Assembly: GCA_017432405.1 (NCBI GenBank)
Contig: JAFRJF010000205.1
Coordinates: 1-9,591, forward strand
DNA length: 9,591 bases
Direction of reading: 5' to 3'
From: Clostridia bacterium
GTDB taxonomy: Bacteria > Bacillota_A > Clostridia > Christensenellales > Aristaeellaceae
In this document: positions 1 through 6,525 of the stretch, one piece after another
Layout: every line of letters starts with the position of its first letter
Position numbering within the stretch: the stretch's first letter is position 1
Notes under the pieces: model-generated
What the model saw: only the letters and a program-made list of their open reading frames with translations
Told to the model about the DNA's origin: nothing
The model's database searches: none
Made by a program: the position numbers and the translations under genes

Positions 1-84
1 CGCGACTGCTGCGCCGGCGTGACCCCCGAGAAGCACGAGGCCGCCCTCACGACCATGGCCAGCTGCCAGATCGACGTGATCTGA
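1..84 (+). CDS. pncA: Nicotinamidase-like cysteine hydrolase, C-terminal fragment
   Basis: This is the 3' end of a plus-strand gene: frame 1 is open from the window edge to a TGA at 82-84, giving 27 residues. The visible peptide has a Cys-Cys-Ala-Gly-Val-Thr-Pro-Glu run, then His-Glu-Ala-Ala-Leu and a Met-Ala-Ser-Cys-Gln segment. I recognise this pattern from the C-terminal helix of isochorismatase-fold cysteine hydrolases, where an 'AGVTPE-HEAAL-TM' tail is common. The catalytic Asp-Lys-Cys triad lies outside the window, so substrate cannot be read from the fragment. It sits 61 bp upstream of nadE in an operon otherwise devoted to NAD salvage. That makes nicotinamidase (nicotinamide to nicotinate plus ammonia) the most likely role; another isochorismatase-like hydrolase is the alternative. 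The gene symbol rests mainly on context. Confidence 0.6.
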   Translation, partial: RDCCAGVTPEKHEAALTTMASCQIDVI

Positions 85-145
85 CGATATACTGCCTGTT
101 ATAAAACGCGGCAAGCACATTCCAACCGACAGGGAGGCAAGCGAT

Positions 146-934
146 ATGAAGCAATACACATTCGACCCCGCAAGGGCCAGGGATGGCCTCGTCGAGGCGC
201 TCAGGGCGCTGGCGAAGGCGCAGAATTTCAACAAGGTGGTGCTGGGCATCTCCGGCGGCAAGGATTCCACGGTCTGCGCGGCGCTGTGCGTGCGGGCGCT
301 GGGGGCTGAAAACGTCTACGGCGTGATGCTGCCCGACGGCGAGCAGAAGGACATCTCCGACAGCGTCCGGGTCTGTGAGGCCCTGGGCATCCGGCAGCGC
401 ACGATCAACATCGGCCCCATGCACGAGGCACTGAAGGCCGTCACCGACCAGAGGGAAACCACCGCCGCCGAGGGCGAGTTCGCCATCCCCTACAGCCATG
501 AGAGCGACATCAACGTGGGCCCCCGCCTGCGCATGACCACGCTGCGCTACATCGGCCAGGCCCTGGGGGCGCGGCTGGTGGGCACCGGCAACCTGTCCGA
601 GGCCACCGTGGGCTATTGCACCAAGGACGGCGACACCTCCTGCGACTTCTCGCTGCTGGGCGCGGTGACCAGCGTCGAGGTGGTGCAGATCGGCCTGACC
701 ATGCCCGAGCTGCCCCGGGACCTGGTGCAGAAGACGCCCACGGACGGCCTGTCCGGCAAGAGCGACGAGGAGAAGCTGGGCCTGCGCTACGCGGACATCC
801 ACGCCTACATCCGCCTGGGCACCTGCGGCGACGCGGAAATCGACGGGAAGATCCGGGCCAAGGAGCGGGCGAACATGCACAAGCGGCGCATGCCCGTGGT
901 GCTGCAGCCCTTCGGGGAGGGGGAAAAGCCGTGA
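146..934 (+). CDS. nadE: Ammonia-dependent NAD(+) synthetase
   Basis: NadE amidates nicotinate adenine dinucleotide to NAD using ATP and ammonia, in the cytoplasm; it is the last step of the pathway. The 262-residue protein has the PP-loop pyrophosphatase signature SGGKDS at residues 36-41. The family's second landmark is also present: GTGN-SE at 147-152, followed by TVGYCTKDGD (154-163), and a PELPRDLVQKTPTDGL stretch near 187-202. The length matches the short, glutaminase-less NadE form, so free ammonia is the expected nitrogen donor. The ATG at 146 follows an AGGGAGG Shine-Dalgarno (131-137) by 8 nt. The 61-bp gap from the upstream hydrolase shows no convincing promoter, and the stop codon overlaps the next start, so the gene is probably mid-operon. 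Nothing appears broken. Confidence 0.95.
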   Translation: MKQYTFDPARARDGLVEALRALAKAQNFNKVVLGISGGKDSTVCAALCVRALGAENVYGVMLPDGEQKDISDSVRVCEALGIRQRTINIGPMHEALKAVTDQRETTAAEGEFAIPYSHESDINVGPRLRMTTLRYIGQALGARLVGTGNLSEATVGYCTKDGDTSCDFSLLGAVTSVEVVQIGLTMPELPRDLVQKTPTDGLSGKSDEEKLGLRYADIHAYIRLGTCGDAEIDGKIRAKERANMHKRRMPVVLQPFGEGEKP

Positions 935-1596
935 AGCGCGTACTGGCCTTCTTCGGGGCCTTCAATCCCCTCACCATCGCCCACGTCGAGGCGGCCCGCA
1001 TCGCCATGGAGGCGACCGGGCGGGAGGGCGTGGTGTACGTGCCCTCCAAGGCGGTCTACATCCGGGATGAGCAGGAGAAGGACTTCGCCTACAGCGACTG
1101 GCAGCGCCTGGAGATGCTGCGCCGCGCCGCCGAGAGTCGGCCCTGGATGGCGGTGACGGACTGGGAGCTTCGGCAGGCGTCGCAGCCCCGCACCTACGAG
1201 ACCCTCTGCCACCTGAGGGACGAGGGCTACGCGCCCGCGCTGCTCATCGGCTCGGACAAGCTGCCGGAGCTGGAGCACGGCTGGAAGCACGTCGGGGACA
1301 TCGCCCGGGAGTTCGGCTTCGTCTGCAACGGCCGGGGCACGGACGAATGCGAGACCATGATCCGCGAGGACCCCTACCTGTCCACGCTGGCGGAATACAT
1401 CGAAGTCGTCCAGTCCTCCGACCTGTTGCGGGGCGTCTCCTCCACGGGGGTGCGCCGGCGGCTGTCCCGGATACGGGCGCTGAAGCGGGAGGTTCAGGCC
1501 CTGGTGCCCAACGAGGTCCTGCCGCTGCTGGATTTGGAGGATGAAAACCCCTCGGAGCGCTGGCAAATCAACTCTGCGATGAACGGCCGGCGCTGA
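931..1596 (+). CDS. nadD: Nicotinate-nucleotide adenylyltransferase (NadD family)
   Basis: NadD transfers AMP from ATP to nicotinate mononucleotide, giving NaAD, the substrate of the NadE encoded just upstream. The 221-residue product starts with a nucleotidyltransferase fold: beta strand, then GAFNP-LTIAH at residues 9-18. This is the family's G-x-F-[DN]-P-x(4)-H ATP-binding motif, with Asn in place of the commoner Asp. A GSDKL segment (107-111) corresponds to the family's 'GxD-L' strand, and SSTGVRR at 170-176 is the second ATP-binding motif (ISSTxIR). I chose the GTG at 931 because its GTGA overlaps the nadE stop by 4 bp, a GGGGAGGGGG purine run (915-924) precedes it, and the conserved motif begins eight residues in. 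The frame stays open upstream to 616, but that part only shadows nadE. The overlap implies translational coupling. Confidence 0.9.
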   Translation: MKRVLAFFGAFNPLTIAHVEAARIAMEATGREGVVYVPSKAVYIRDEQEKDFAYSDWQRLEMLRRAAESRPWMAVTDWELRQASQPRTYETLCHLRDEGYAPALLIGSDKLPELEHGWKHVGDIAREFGFVCNGRGTDECETMIREDPYLSTLAEYIEVVQSSDLLRGVSSTGVRRRLSRIRALKREVQALVPNEVLPLLDLEDENPSERWQINSAMNGRR

Positions 1597-1624
1597 GAAC
1601 CGGCGACAAACAGGAGGAAAAAAG

Positions 1625-2824
1625 ATGAAACTCGACCCCATCGTCGTATCCCTGCTGGATACCGACCTGTACAAGTTCAACATGGACCAGGTGATCTTTC
1701 ACAAGCACACCGACCTGAACGGCGAGTATTACTTCCGCTGCCGCAACGAGGGCGTGGTGTTCACCCGGGAGATGTTCGACGAGATCAACGCCCAGATCGA
1801 CCACCTCTGCACGCTGACCTTCAAGCGGGAGGAGCTGGACTACCTGCGCTCCATCCGCTTCATCAAGCACGACTACGTGGAATTCCTGCGCCTGTGGCGG
1901 CCGCTGCGGGATTATGTGGAGACCTCGCTGTCCCCGGAGGGCGAGCTGGGCATCGTGGTGAAGGGCCCGCTGTTCTCCGCCATGCAGTTCGAGATCTACC
2001 TGCTGGAGATCGTCAACGAGGTCTATTTCCGCATGCGCTACGACTACGACACGCTGCTGGCCTCGGCCAAGGAACGGCTGGACGCTAAGATCCGGGATTT
2101 CCAGTTCGGCAAATACACCTTCACCTTTGCTGAGTTCGGCTGCCGCCGCCGGCTGTCCAGGGAGTGGGAGGACGAGGTGGTGCGCCGCTTCGCCACCGAG
2201 ACCGAGAATTGCATGGGCACCAGCAACGTGTACCTGGCGATGAAGTACAATTTGAAGCCCATCGGCACCTACGCCCACGAGTTCGTGCAGATGTACCAGG
2301 GCATCGATTCGATCCCCCTGGCCTACACCAACCACTGCGCCCTGGAGGACTGGTACGACGAGTACCGGGGCGACAACGGCACCGCGCTGACGGATACCAT
2401 CACCACCGACCTGTTCCTGCTGGACTTCAACCGGGCCATGGTCAACAACTTCAACGGCGTGCGCCACGACAGCGGCGACCCCTACGCCTGGGGCGAGAAG
2501 CTGATCGACCACTACAAGCACTACGGCGTCGATCCCCGCACGAAGATGCTGCTGTTCAGCGACAGCCTGAACTTCGACCGGGCCCAGGCGCTGTACGACT
2601 ACTTCCGGGATCGGGTGAAGGTCTCCTTCGGCATCGGCACCTTCTGCTCCAACGACACCTGCGAGGCCCCGCTGAACATCGTCATCAAGCTGCAAACGGT
2701 GAACGGGCGGGCCGTGGCGAAGCTGTCCGACACCCCCGGCAAGGCCATGTGCCGGGATATGGAATACCTGGAGTATCTGAAGCGCTCCGTGGCGTTCCGC
2801 CTGGGACGGGTTCAACTGGAATGA
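1625..2824 (+). CDS. pncB: Nicotinate phosphoribosyltransferase
   Basis: PncB joins nicotinate to PRPP, forming nicotinate mononucleotide with ATP hydrolysis; it is the entry step of the Preiss-Handler pathway. The 399-residue length and motif order match the E. coli/Salmonella-type enzyme. DTDLYKFNMDQ lies at residues 12-22, EFGCRRRLS at 170-178, GTSNVYLA at 198-205 and GTYAHEF at 214-220. GVRHDSGDP lies at 278-286, FSDSLNFDRA at 311-320 and FGIGTF at 335-340. His218 in GTYAHEF aligns with the histidine that is transiently phosphorylated in the Salmonella enzyme (family knowledge). AGGAGG at 1612-1617 lies 7 nt before the ATG, and the gene begins 28 bp after nadD, so it is co-transcribed and closes the NAD salvage operon. 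A long hairpin follows 23 bp after the stop. Confidence 0.95.
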   Translation: MKLDPIVVSLLDTDLYKFNMDQVIFHKHTDLNGEYYFRCRNEGVVFTREMFDEINAQIDHLCTLTFKREELDYLRSIRFIKHDYVEFLRLWRPLRDYVETSLSPEGELGIVVKGPLFSAMQFEIYLLEIVNEVYFRMRYDYDTLLASAKERLDAKIRDFQFGKYTFTFAEFGCRRRLSREWEDEVVRRFATETENCMGTSNVYLAMKYNLKPIGTYAHEFVQMYQGIDSIPLAYTNHCALEDWYDEYRGDNGTALTDTITTDLFLLDFNRAMVNNFNGVRHDSGDPYAWGEKLIDHYKHYGVDPRTKMLLFSDSLNFDRAQALYDYFRDRVKVSFGIGTFCSNDTCEAPLNIVIKLQTVNGRAVAKLSDTPGKAMCRDMEYLEYLKRSVAFRLGRVQLE

Positions 2825-2847
2825 ACGCGCGGTTGCAACGCCGCAAA

Positions 2848-2888
2848 CCCAAGCGCCCCTGCCAAAACTATTGACAGGGGCGCTTGGG
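2848..2888 (+). terminator. Long hairpin after pncB, possible terminator fused to a promoter
   Basis: CCCAAGCGCCCCTG (2848-2861) pairs perfectly with CAGGGGCGCTTGGG (2875-2888). After one C-A mismatch the stem continues for three pairs (CAA/TTG), leaving the 5-nt loop AACTA at 2866-2870. It sits between pncB and the next gene. There is no U tract on either strand, so classical intrinsic termination is uncertain. The right arm also carries the TTGACA box of the downstream promoter. It could be a terminator, an operator, or both. Confidence 0.55.
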
Positions 2889-2899
2889 CGTGGTAAAGT
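2871..2899 (+). promoter_or_regulatory. Sigma-A-type promoter for the GH13-transporter pair
   Basis: A perfect TTGACA (-35, 2871-2876) is followed after exactly 17 nt by TAAAGT (2894-2899), a 4/6 match to the -10 consensus. Transcription would start near 2906, giving a leader of about 50 nt before the ATG at 2959. The -35 box lies in the loop-proximal right arm of the hairpin at 2848-2888. Confidence 0.6.
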
Positions 2900-2909
2900 T
2901 GAATACAGC

Positions 2910-2932
2910 GCTGTCCCTCTGCGGGTGACAGC
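2910..2932 (+). promoter_or_regulatory. Dyad in the GH13 5' leader
   Basis: GCTGTC (2910-2915) and GACAGC (2927-2932) form a perfect 6-bp inverted repeat around an 11-nt spacer. It lies just after the predicted transcription start. The inner CC/GG bases can add pairs with a small bulge. Position and symmetry suit either an operator bound near the start site or a 5' stabilising stem; the sequence alone cannot decide. Confidence 0.4.
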
Positions 2933-2958
2933 ATAACGACGAAAGCGGGTGCGATACC

Positions 2959-4500
2959 ATGGCGAAAAAGTGGCTGGGGGACGCGGTATTCTACGAAATC
3001 TATCCCCAATCGTTCCTGGATTCCAACGGGGACGGCATCGGCGACATCGAGGGCATCATCGAAAAGCTGGATTACGTCAAATCCCTGGGCTGTAACGCCC
3101 TGTGGATCAACCCCTGCTTCGATTCGCCCTTCAGGGACGCGGGCTACGACGTGCGCGACTATAAGAAGGTCGCCGCCCGCTACGGCACCAACGCGGACCT
3201 GTACCGGCTGTTCGACGCGGCACACGCAAAGGGCATCCGCGTGCTGCTGGACCTGGTGCCCGGCCACACCAGCGAGGAACACCCCTGGTTCCGGGCCAGC
3301 GCCAGCGCCGACCAGCCCAACGAATATACCAACCGCTACATCTGGACGGACCAGTGGTATGCCGGCTGCGGCGACCTGCCCTACATCGCCGGCGAGGCCG
3401 AGCGCCCCGGCAGCTACATCATCAACTTCTTCAAGTGCCAGCCGGCGCTGAACTACGGCTTCCTGGAGCCCCGGCAGCCCTGGCAGCTGCCGATGGACCA
3501 CCCCGACGTCCTCGCCACCCGCGAGGCCATGAAGGACGTGATGCGCTTCTGGCTGGGCCACGGCTGCGACGGCTTCCGCGTGGACATGGCCGCCTCGCTG
3601 GTCAAGTACGACGACGAAAACAAGTCCGGCACCTGCGCAATCTGGAGGGACGTGCGGCGGATGCTGGACACCGAGTTCCCCGAGGCGGTGCTGGTGGCCG
3701 AGTGGTGCCGCCCGGACCTGTCGCTGCCCGCCGGCTTCGACGCGGACTTCATGCTCAACGATCCCCACAGCCACTATTCCGCGCTGCTGCGGGATTACAA
3801 CAGCCCGGTGGACAACACCTTCTTCCGCAAGGACGCCCCCGACCGGGACATCAACCGCTTCTTCGACGTCTACCTGAAGTGGTACGCGGCCACGAAGGGC
3901 GTGGGCCACATCGCCCTGCCCACCTGCAACCATGACACCCTTCGCCCGGCCTACCGACTGGACGCGGAAGAGCTGAAGCTGGCCTATGCCTTCCTGTTCA
4001 CGATGCCCGGCGTGCCCTTCCTGTACTACGGCGACGAGATCGGCATGCGATACCTGGAGCTGCCCACCAAGGAGGGCGGCTACTTCCGCACCGGCTCCCG
4101 CACGCCGATGCAGTGGAAGGCCGGGAAGAACCTGGGCTTCTCCGAGGGCGAGGCCGAGGCGCTGTACCTGCCGGTGGACCCGGCGGCGGACGCGCCCACC
4201 GTCGAGGGGCAGGAAGCCGACCCCGGTTCGCTGCTGAACACCGTGCGGGCGCTGCTGAAGCTGCGCCACGCCGAGGCGGACCTTCAGGCCGACGGGCCCT
4301 TCGAGGTGCTCTGCGCCGAAAAGGGCCGGCCCCTGGTGTACCGCCGCGGCAGCCTGACCCTGGCGGTGAACCCCTCCGGCGAGAAGCTGTTTGCCGACCT
4401 GGAGGGCGAGGTCGCCGAGGCGCTGTACATGCTGGGCATGGCGGACGTGAACGGTCGGCGGCTGGTCATGGGGCCGCAGTCGTTCGTGGTGTTGAGGTAA
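2959..4500 (+). CDS. GH13 alpha-glucosidase-like enzyme (oligo-1,6-glucosidase type)
   Basis: This 513-residue cytoplasmic protein (no signal peptide) should hydrolyse or transfer alpha-glucosyl groups of small sugars. The first 30 residues have the family's 'YEIYPQSF' and a calcium-loop-like DSNGDGIGD at 21-29. Conserved region I is DLVPGH (98-103) and region II is GFRVDM with nucleophile Asp209. Region III is the general acid Glu248 in AEW, and region IV is NHD (324-326) with Asp326. YYGDEIGM (356-363) and SRTPMQW (380-386) are typical of oligo-1,6-glucosidase and trehalulose/sucrose-type GH13 enzymes. Region I has Gly where most members have Asn before His, and region IV reads NHDTLR rather than NHD-x-PR, so exact substrate is not assigned. 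The ATG follows a degenerate AGCGGGTG (2944-2951) by 7 nt. The upstream promoter and the 25-bp gap to the transporter gene suggest a two-gene operon. Confidence 0.85.
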   Translation: MAKKWLGDAVFYEIYPQSFLDSNGDGIGDIEGIIEKLDYVKSLGCNALWINPCFDSPFRDAGYDVRDYKKVAARYGTNADLYRLFDAAHAKGIRVLLDLVPGHTSEEHPWFRASASADQPNEYTNRYIWTDQWYAGCGDLPYIAGEAERPGSYIINFFKCQPALNYGFLEPRQPWQLPMDHPDVLATREAMKDVMRFWLGHGCDGFRVDMAASLVKYDDENKSGTCAIWRDVRRMLDTEFPEAVLVAEWCRPDLSLPAGFDADFMLNDPHSHYSALLRDYNSPVDNTFFRKDAPDRDINRFFDVYLKWYAATKGVGHIALPTCNHDTLRPAYRLDAEELKLAYAFLFTMPGVPFLYYGDEIGMRYLELPTKEGGYFRTGSRTPMQWKAGKNLGFSEGEAEALYLPVDPAADAPTVEGQEADPGSLLNTVRALLKLRHAEADLQADGPFEVLCAEKGRPLVYRRGSLTLAVNPSGEKLFADLEGEVAEALYMLGMADVNGRRLVMGPQSFVVLR

Positions 4501-4525
4501 GAAGAAACACAGGAGGAACACGACT

Positions 4526-5890
4526 TTGAAACAGGACAACGGACGGGGCAGCTTTTCCGGAAAGCTGGGCTATGTGCTGGCCACGGCGGGCTCGGCGGTG
4601 GGGCTGGGCAACATCTGGCGGTTTCCATACCTGGCGGCCAAGTACGGCGGCGGGGCCTTCCTGCTGGTGTACATACTTCTGGCGCTGACCTTTGGCTATA
4701 CGATGATCATGTCGGAGACGGCCATCGGCCGCATGACGGGCAAGAGCCCCGTCAGCGCCTTCGCCCACTTCAGCAAAAAGGGCTGGGTGCGGGCCGGCGG
4801 CTGGATCAACGCGATCATACCGATGCTGATCGTGCCCTACTATTCGGTCATCGGCGGCTGGGTGTGCCGCTACCTGTGGGGCTACCTGTCCGGGCAGGGC
4901 GAGACCATGGCGATGGAGGGCGCCTTCGAGGGCTTCCTGGGCAGCCCGGCGGCCACGGTCGTCTGCTTCCTGATCTTCGCGGCCATGACCATGGCGGTCA
5001 TATTCGGCGGCGTGCGCAACGGCATCGAAAAGGTTTCCCGGATCATGATGCCGATGCTGGCGGTGCTGACGCTGGTGGTGGTGGGCTTTTCCGTCACCCG
5101 GCCCGGCGCGCTGGCGGGCGTGCGCTATTTCCTGGTGCCCGACCTGCGCAACTTTTCGCTGATGACGGTGGTGTCGGCGCTGGGACAGATGTTCTATTCG
5201 CTGTCCATCGCCATGGGCATACTGATCACCTTCGGCTCCTATACCGGCAGGGACGTGGACATCGAGCAGACCACCGTGCAGGTGGAGATCTTCGACACCG
5301 CCATCGCGGTGCTGGCGGGCCTGATGGTGATCCCGGCGGTGTTCGCCTTCTCCGGCGGCGACGCGGCGGCGCTGGGCAAGGGCCCCTCGCTGATGTTCGT
5401 GACGCTGCCCAAGGTGTTCGAGTCGATGGGAGGGGCCTGGACCGGCGTGCTGTTCTTCCTGCTGGTGCTGATGGCTGCGCTGACCAGCTCGGTCTCCCTG
5501 GCGGAGACGGCCTGCGCCACCTTCGAGGACGAGCTGAACTGGAGCCGCCCGAAGGCCGCGGCGCTGGTGAGCGTGATCCTCGCGGCGCTGGGCTGCCTGT
5601 CCTGCCTGGGCTTCAACGCCCTGTCCCACGTCGCGCCGATGGGCATGGACATCCTCAGCTTCTTCGACTTCCTGACCAATTCCGTGATGATGCCCGTCGC
5701 GGCGGTGGCCATCATCGCCCTGGTGCTGCGTCAGATCGGCCTGGAAAACATGGAGCGCGAGATAATGCGATCCTCCGCCTTCCGCCGCCGGGGCGTGTAC
5801 CGCTTCGTGGTGAAATACCTGGCGCTGGCCATGCTGGCGGTGATACTGATCAGCTCGGTCTGCGACGCCTTCGGGTGGATCCACATCTGA
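4526..5890 (+). CDS. Sodium-dependent NSS/SNF-family transporter, 11 helices
   Basis: This inner-membrane symporter should couple sodium entry to uptake of an amino acid or related amine. In the 454-residue product, helix 1 carries the family signature GSAVGLGNIWRFPYL (22-36). Gly22, Ala24, Val25 and Asn29 align with LeuT sodium-site residues G20, A22, V23 and N27 at a constant +2 offset, and Glu64 aligns with LeuT E62. Helix 6 has SLSIAMG (225-231), and helix 8 has Thr320-Ser321-Ser322, near the second sodium site. I count 11 hydrophobic segments, the last about 430-449, as in bacterial MhsT/TnaT-like members rather than the 12 of LeuT. The start is TTG at 4526, 9 nt after a perfect AGGAGG (4511-4516). 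No closer ATG or GTG fits, and helix 1 begins at residue 14. The substrate cannot be assigned. Confidence 0.88.
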   Translation: MKQDNGRGSFSGKLGYVLATAGSAVGLGNIWRFPYLAAKYGGGAFLLVYILLALTFGYTMIMSETAIGRMTGKSPVSAFAHFSKKGWVRAGGWINAIIPMLIVPYYSVIGGWVCRYLWGYLSGQGETMAMEGAFEGFLGSPAATVVCFLIFAAMTMAVIFGGVRNGIEKVSRIMMPMLAVLTLVVVGFSVTRPGALAGVRYFLVPDLRNFSLMTVVSALGQMFYSLSIAMGILITFGSYTGRDVDIEQTTVQVEIFDTAIAVLAGLMVIPAVFAFSGGDAAALGKGPSLMFVTLPKVFESMGGAWTGVLFFLLVLMAALTSSVSLAETACATFEDELNWSRPKAAALVSVILAALGCLSCLGFNALSHVAPMGMDILSFFDFLTNSVMMPVAAVAIIALVLRQIGLENMEREIMRSSAFRRRGVYRFVVKYLALAMLAVILISSVCDAFGWIHI

Positions 5891-5895
5891 GCAAA

Positions 5896-5957
5896 ACGGA
5901 GCGTGCCCTCCGCCTTCCCGCGCTTTCATGCCGGGAATTGTGGAAGGCACGCTCCGT
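5896..5957 (+). terminator. Terminator-like hairpin after the NSS transporter gene
   Basis: ACGGAGCGTGCC (5896-5907) is a perfect 12-bp inverted repeat of GGCACGCTCCGT (5946-5957). Inside the 38-nt interval is a second stem, TTCCCG (5915-5920) with CGGGAA (5932-5937). The structure begins 5 bp after the transporter stop and is followed by T-rich sequence (runs of TTT between G-rich triplets to about 5980) rather than a clean U run. Confidence 0.65.
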
Positions 5958-6021
5958 CTTTGGGCTTTGGCCTTTGTTTGTTTGGGTCGGGGCTTCGCTG
6001 TTTGTGCGCTTGCCTGGCCCT

Positions 6022-6042
6022 GTCCGCGCCTTTAACGCGGAC
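6022..6042 (-). terminator. Hairpin downstream of the small minus-strand gene
   Basis: GTCCGCG (6022-6028) and CGCGGAC (6036-6042) form a perfect 7-bp stem with a 7-nt loop. The hairpin lies 10 bp beyond the minus-strand stop at 6053-6055, so it could end that transcript. It lacks a U tract, so the call is tentative. Confidence 0.4.
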
Positions 6043-6052
6043 GCTGGCCCGA

Positions 6053-6370
6053 TCAGCCCGCGCAATAGACCCCTAAAGGACTTGCTTCGCTGCGCTGCGC
6101 CGGGGAACCGCTTTGCCGGACGACCTCGTCCAGCGCCCAGCGGAGGGCTGCGATGGGGATGCCGTTGACCGCCTGTACGCTGTCGATGTTGTAGCGTCCG
6201 CTGGTGATCGTTTTAAAGGCGTCCGTATCCAACAGGGCGCCCACCGTATGGATGCCCTTTCCGGCCAGGGAATGCACCACGCCGGTGGGTATGTCGGTGG
6301 CGCCGATGGCCTGCTGCCTGTCCAGGGACGGGCTGGTCTGCGCCATAGCGGCAATTTCAGACATTGACAT
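6053..6370 (-). CDS. Small protein of unknown function, possible helix-hairpin-helix fold
   Basis: I do not recognise a named family. The 105-residue protein has no signal peptide or membrane helix. Residues 27-84 loosely follow the two-helix-hairpin pattern of the RNA polymerase alpha C-terminal domain: a 'SLAGKGIHTVGALLD' stretch (34-48) resembling the alpha-CTD 'L-x-x-AGI-x-TV-x-x-L', then 'SVQAVNGIPIAALRWAL' (64-80) resembling its second hairpin. This is a similarity by eye, not a family assignment. Residues 85-105 look like a low-conservation tail. I chose the ATG at 6370 because GGAAGTG lies about 6 nt upstream; the in-frame ATG at 6388 would place that same site inside the coding region and itself has no good ribosome binding site. 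The gene is divergent from the GH3 gene and has a strong promoter overlapped by an inverted repeat, so a regulatory role is an inference worth testing. Confidence 0.65.
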   Translation of the reverse strand: MSMSEIAAMAQTSPSLDRQQAIGATDIPTGVVHSLAGKGIHTVGALLDTDAFKTITSGRYNIDSVQAVNGIPIAALRWALDEVVRQSGSPAQRSEASPLGVYCAG

Positions 6371-6445
6371 AGTTTCACTTCCTTTCATTTGAATGGTTGG
6401 GCTGTCTTACATATTACTCGCCAAGGCGACGTATCTTGATCGACA

Positions 6446-6477
6446 ACTTTCATTTTAACACACATTTAAATGAAAGT
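6446..6477. promoter_or_regulatory. Inverted-repeat operator overlapping the minus-strand promoter
   Basis: ACTTTCATTT (6446-6455) and AAATGAAAGT (6468-6477) are perfect 10-bp inverted arms separated by 12 nt, with centres 22 bp apart (about two helical turns). The arms cover the -10 box and part of the -35 box of the minus-strand promoter, which is classic operator geometry for a dimeric repressor. The half-site AAATGAAAG recurs on the minus strand at 6390-6382, next to the small gene's ribosome binding site. Confidence 0.6.
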
Positions 6478-6480
6478 CAA
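6452..6480 (-). promoter_or_regulatory. Strong sigma-A-type promoter of the small minus-strand gene
   Basis: Read on the minus strand, TTGACT (6480-6475) is followed after exactly 17 nt by TAAAAT (6457-6452); each hexamer matches consensus at 5 of 6 positions. Transcription would start near 6445, giving a leader of about 75 nt that contains a TCGCC/GGCGA dyad (6418-6429). I found no equally good promoter on the plus strand for the divergent GH3 gene within 6371-6525. Confidence 0.7.
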
Positions 6481-6525
6481 GCAGTGGTTTACTGGAATCA
6501 GAATTAAAACGAAGGAGGCGATACC

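Noticed and set aside
85..145. Promoter upstream of nadE (TATACT/TATAAA-like stretches)
   Set aside because: AT-rich hexamers occur near 88-105 but no -35 box lies at an acceptable spacing, so co-transcription from the upstream gene is the simpler reading.
616..930. Upstream extension of the nadD frame
   Set aside because: The frame is open but shadows nadE and encodes Arg/Gly-rich noise. The nucleotidyltransferase motif begins just after the GTG at 931, which has its own ribosome binding site.
2812..4539. Long minus-strand open frame opposite the GH13 gene
   Set aside because: The translation is His-, Val- and Gly-rich low-complexity sequence with no family motifs, typical of antisense frames in GC-rich coding DNA. 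The plus-strand gene carries all GH13 catalytic motifs.
4466..5950. Long minus-strand open frame opposite the NSS transporter gene
   Set aside because: It is His/Gln/Arg-rich without recognisable domains, and is explained as the complement of the transporter codons. Other long antisense frames at 47-880, 805-1683, 1568-2815 and 7408-8109 were rejected for the same reason.
6371..6388. Upstream ATG (6388) as start of the small minus-strand gene
   Set aside because: Using it would translate the Shine-Dalgarno that serves the ATG at 6370, and no comparable site precedes 6388.
6435..6510. Plus-strand promoter for the GH3 gene
   Set aside because: TTGATC at 6435 and TTAAAT near 6466 are individually suggestive, but no pair has correct spacing and adequate match, so none is annotated.
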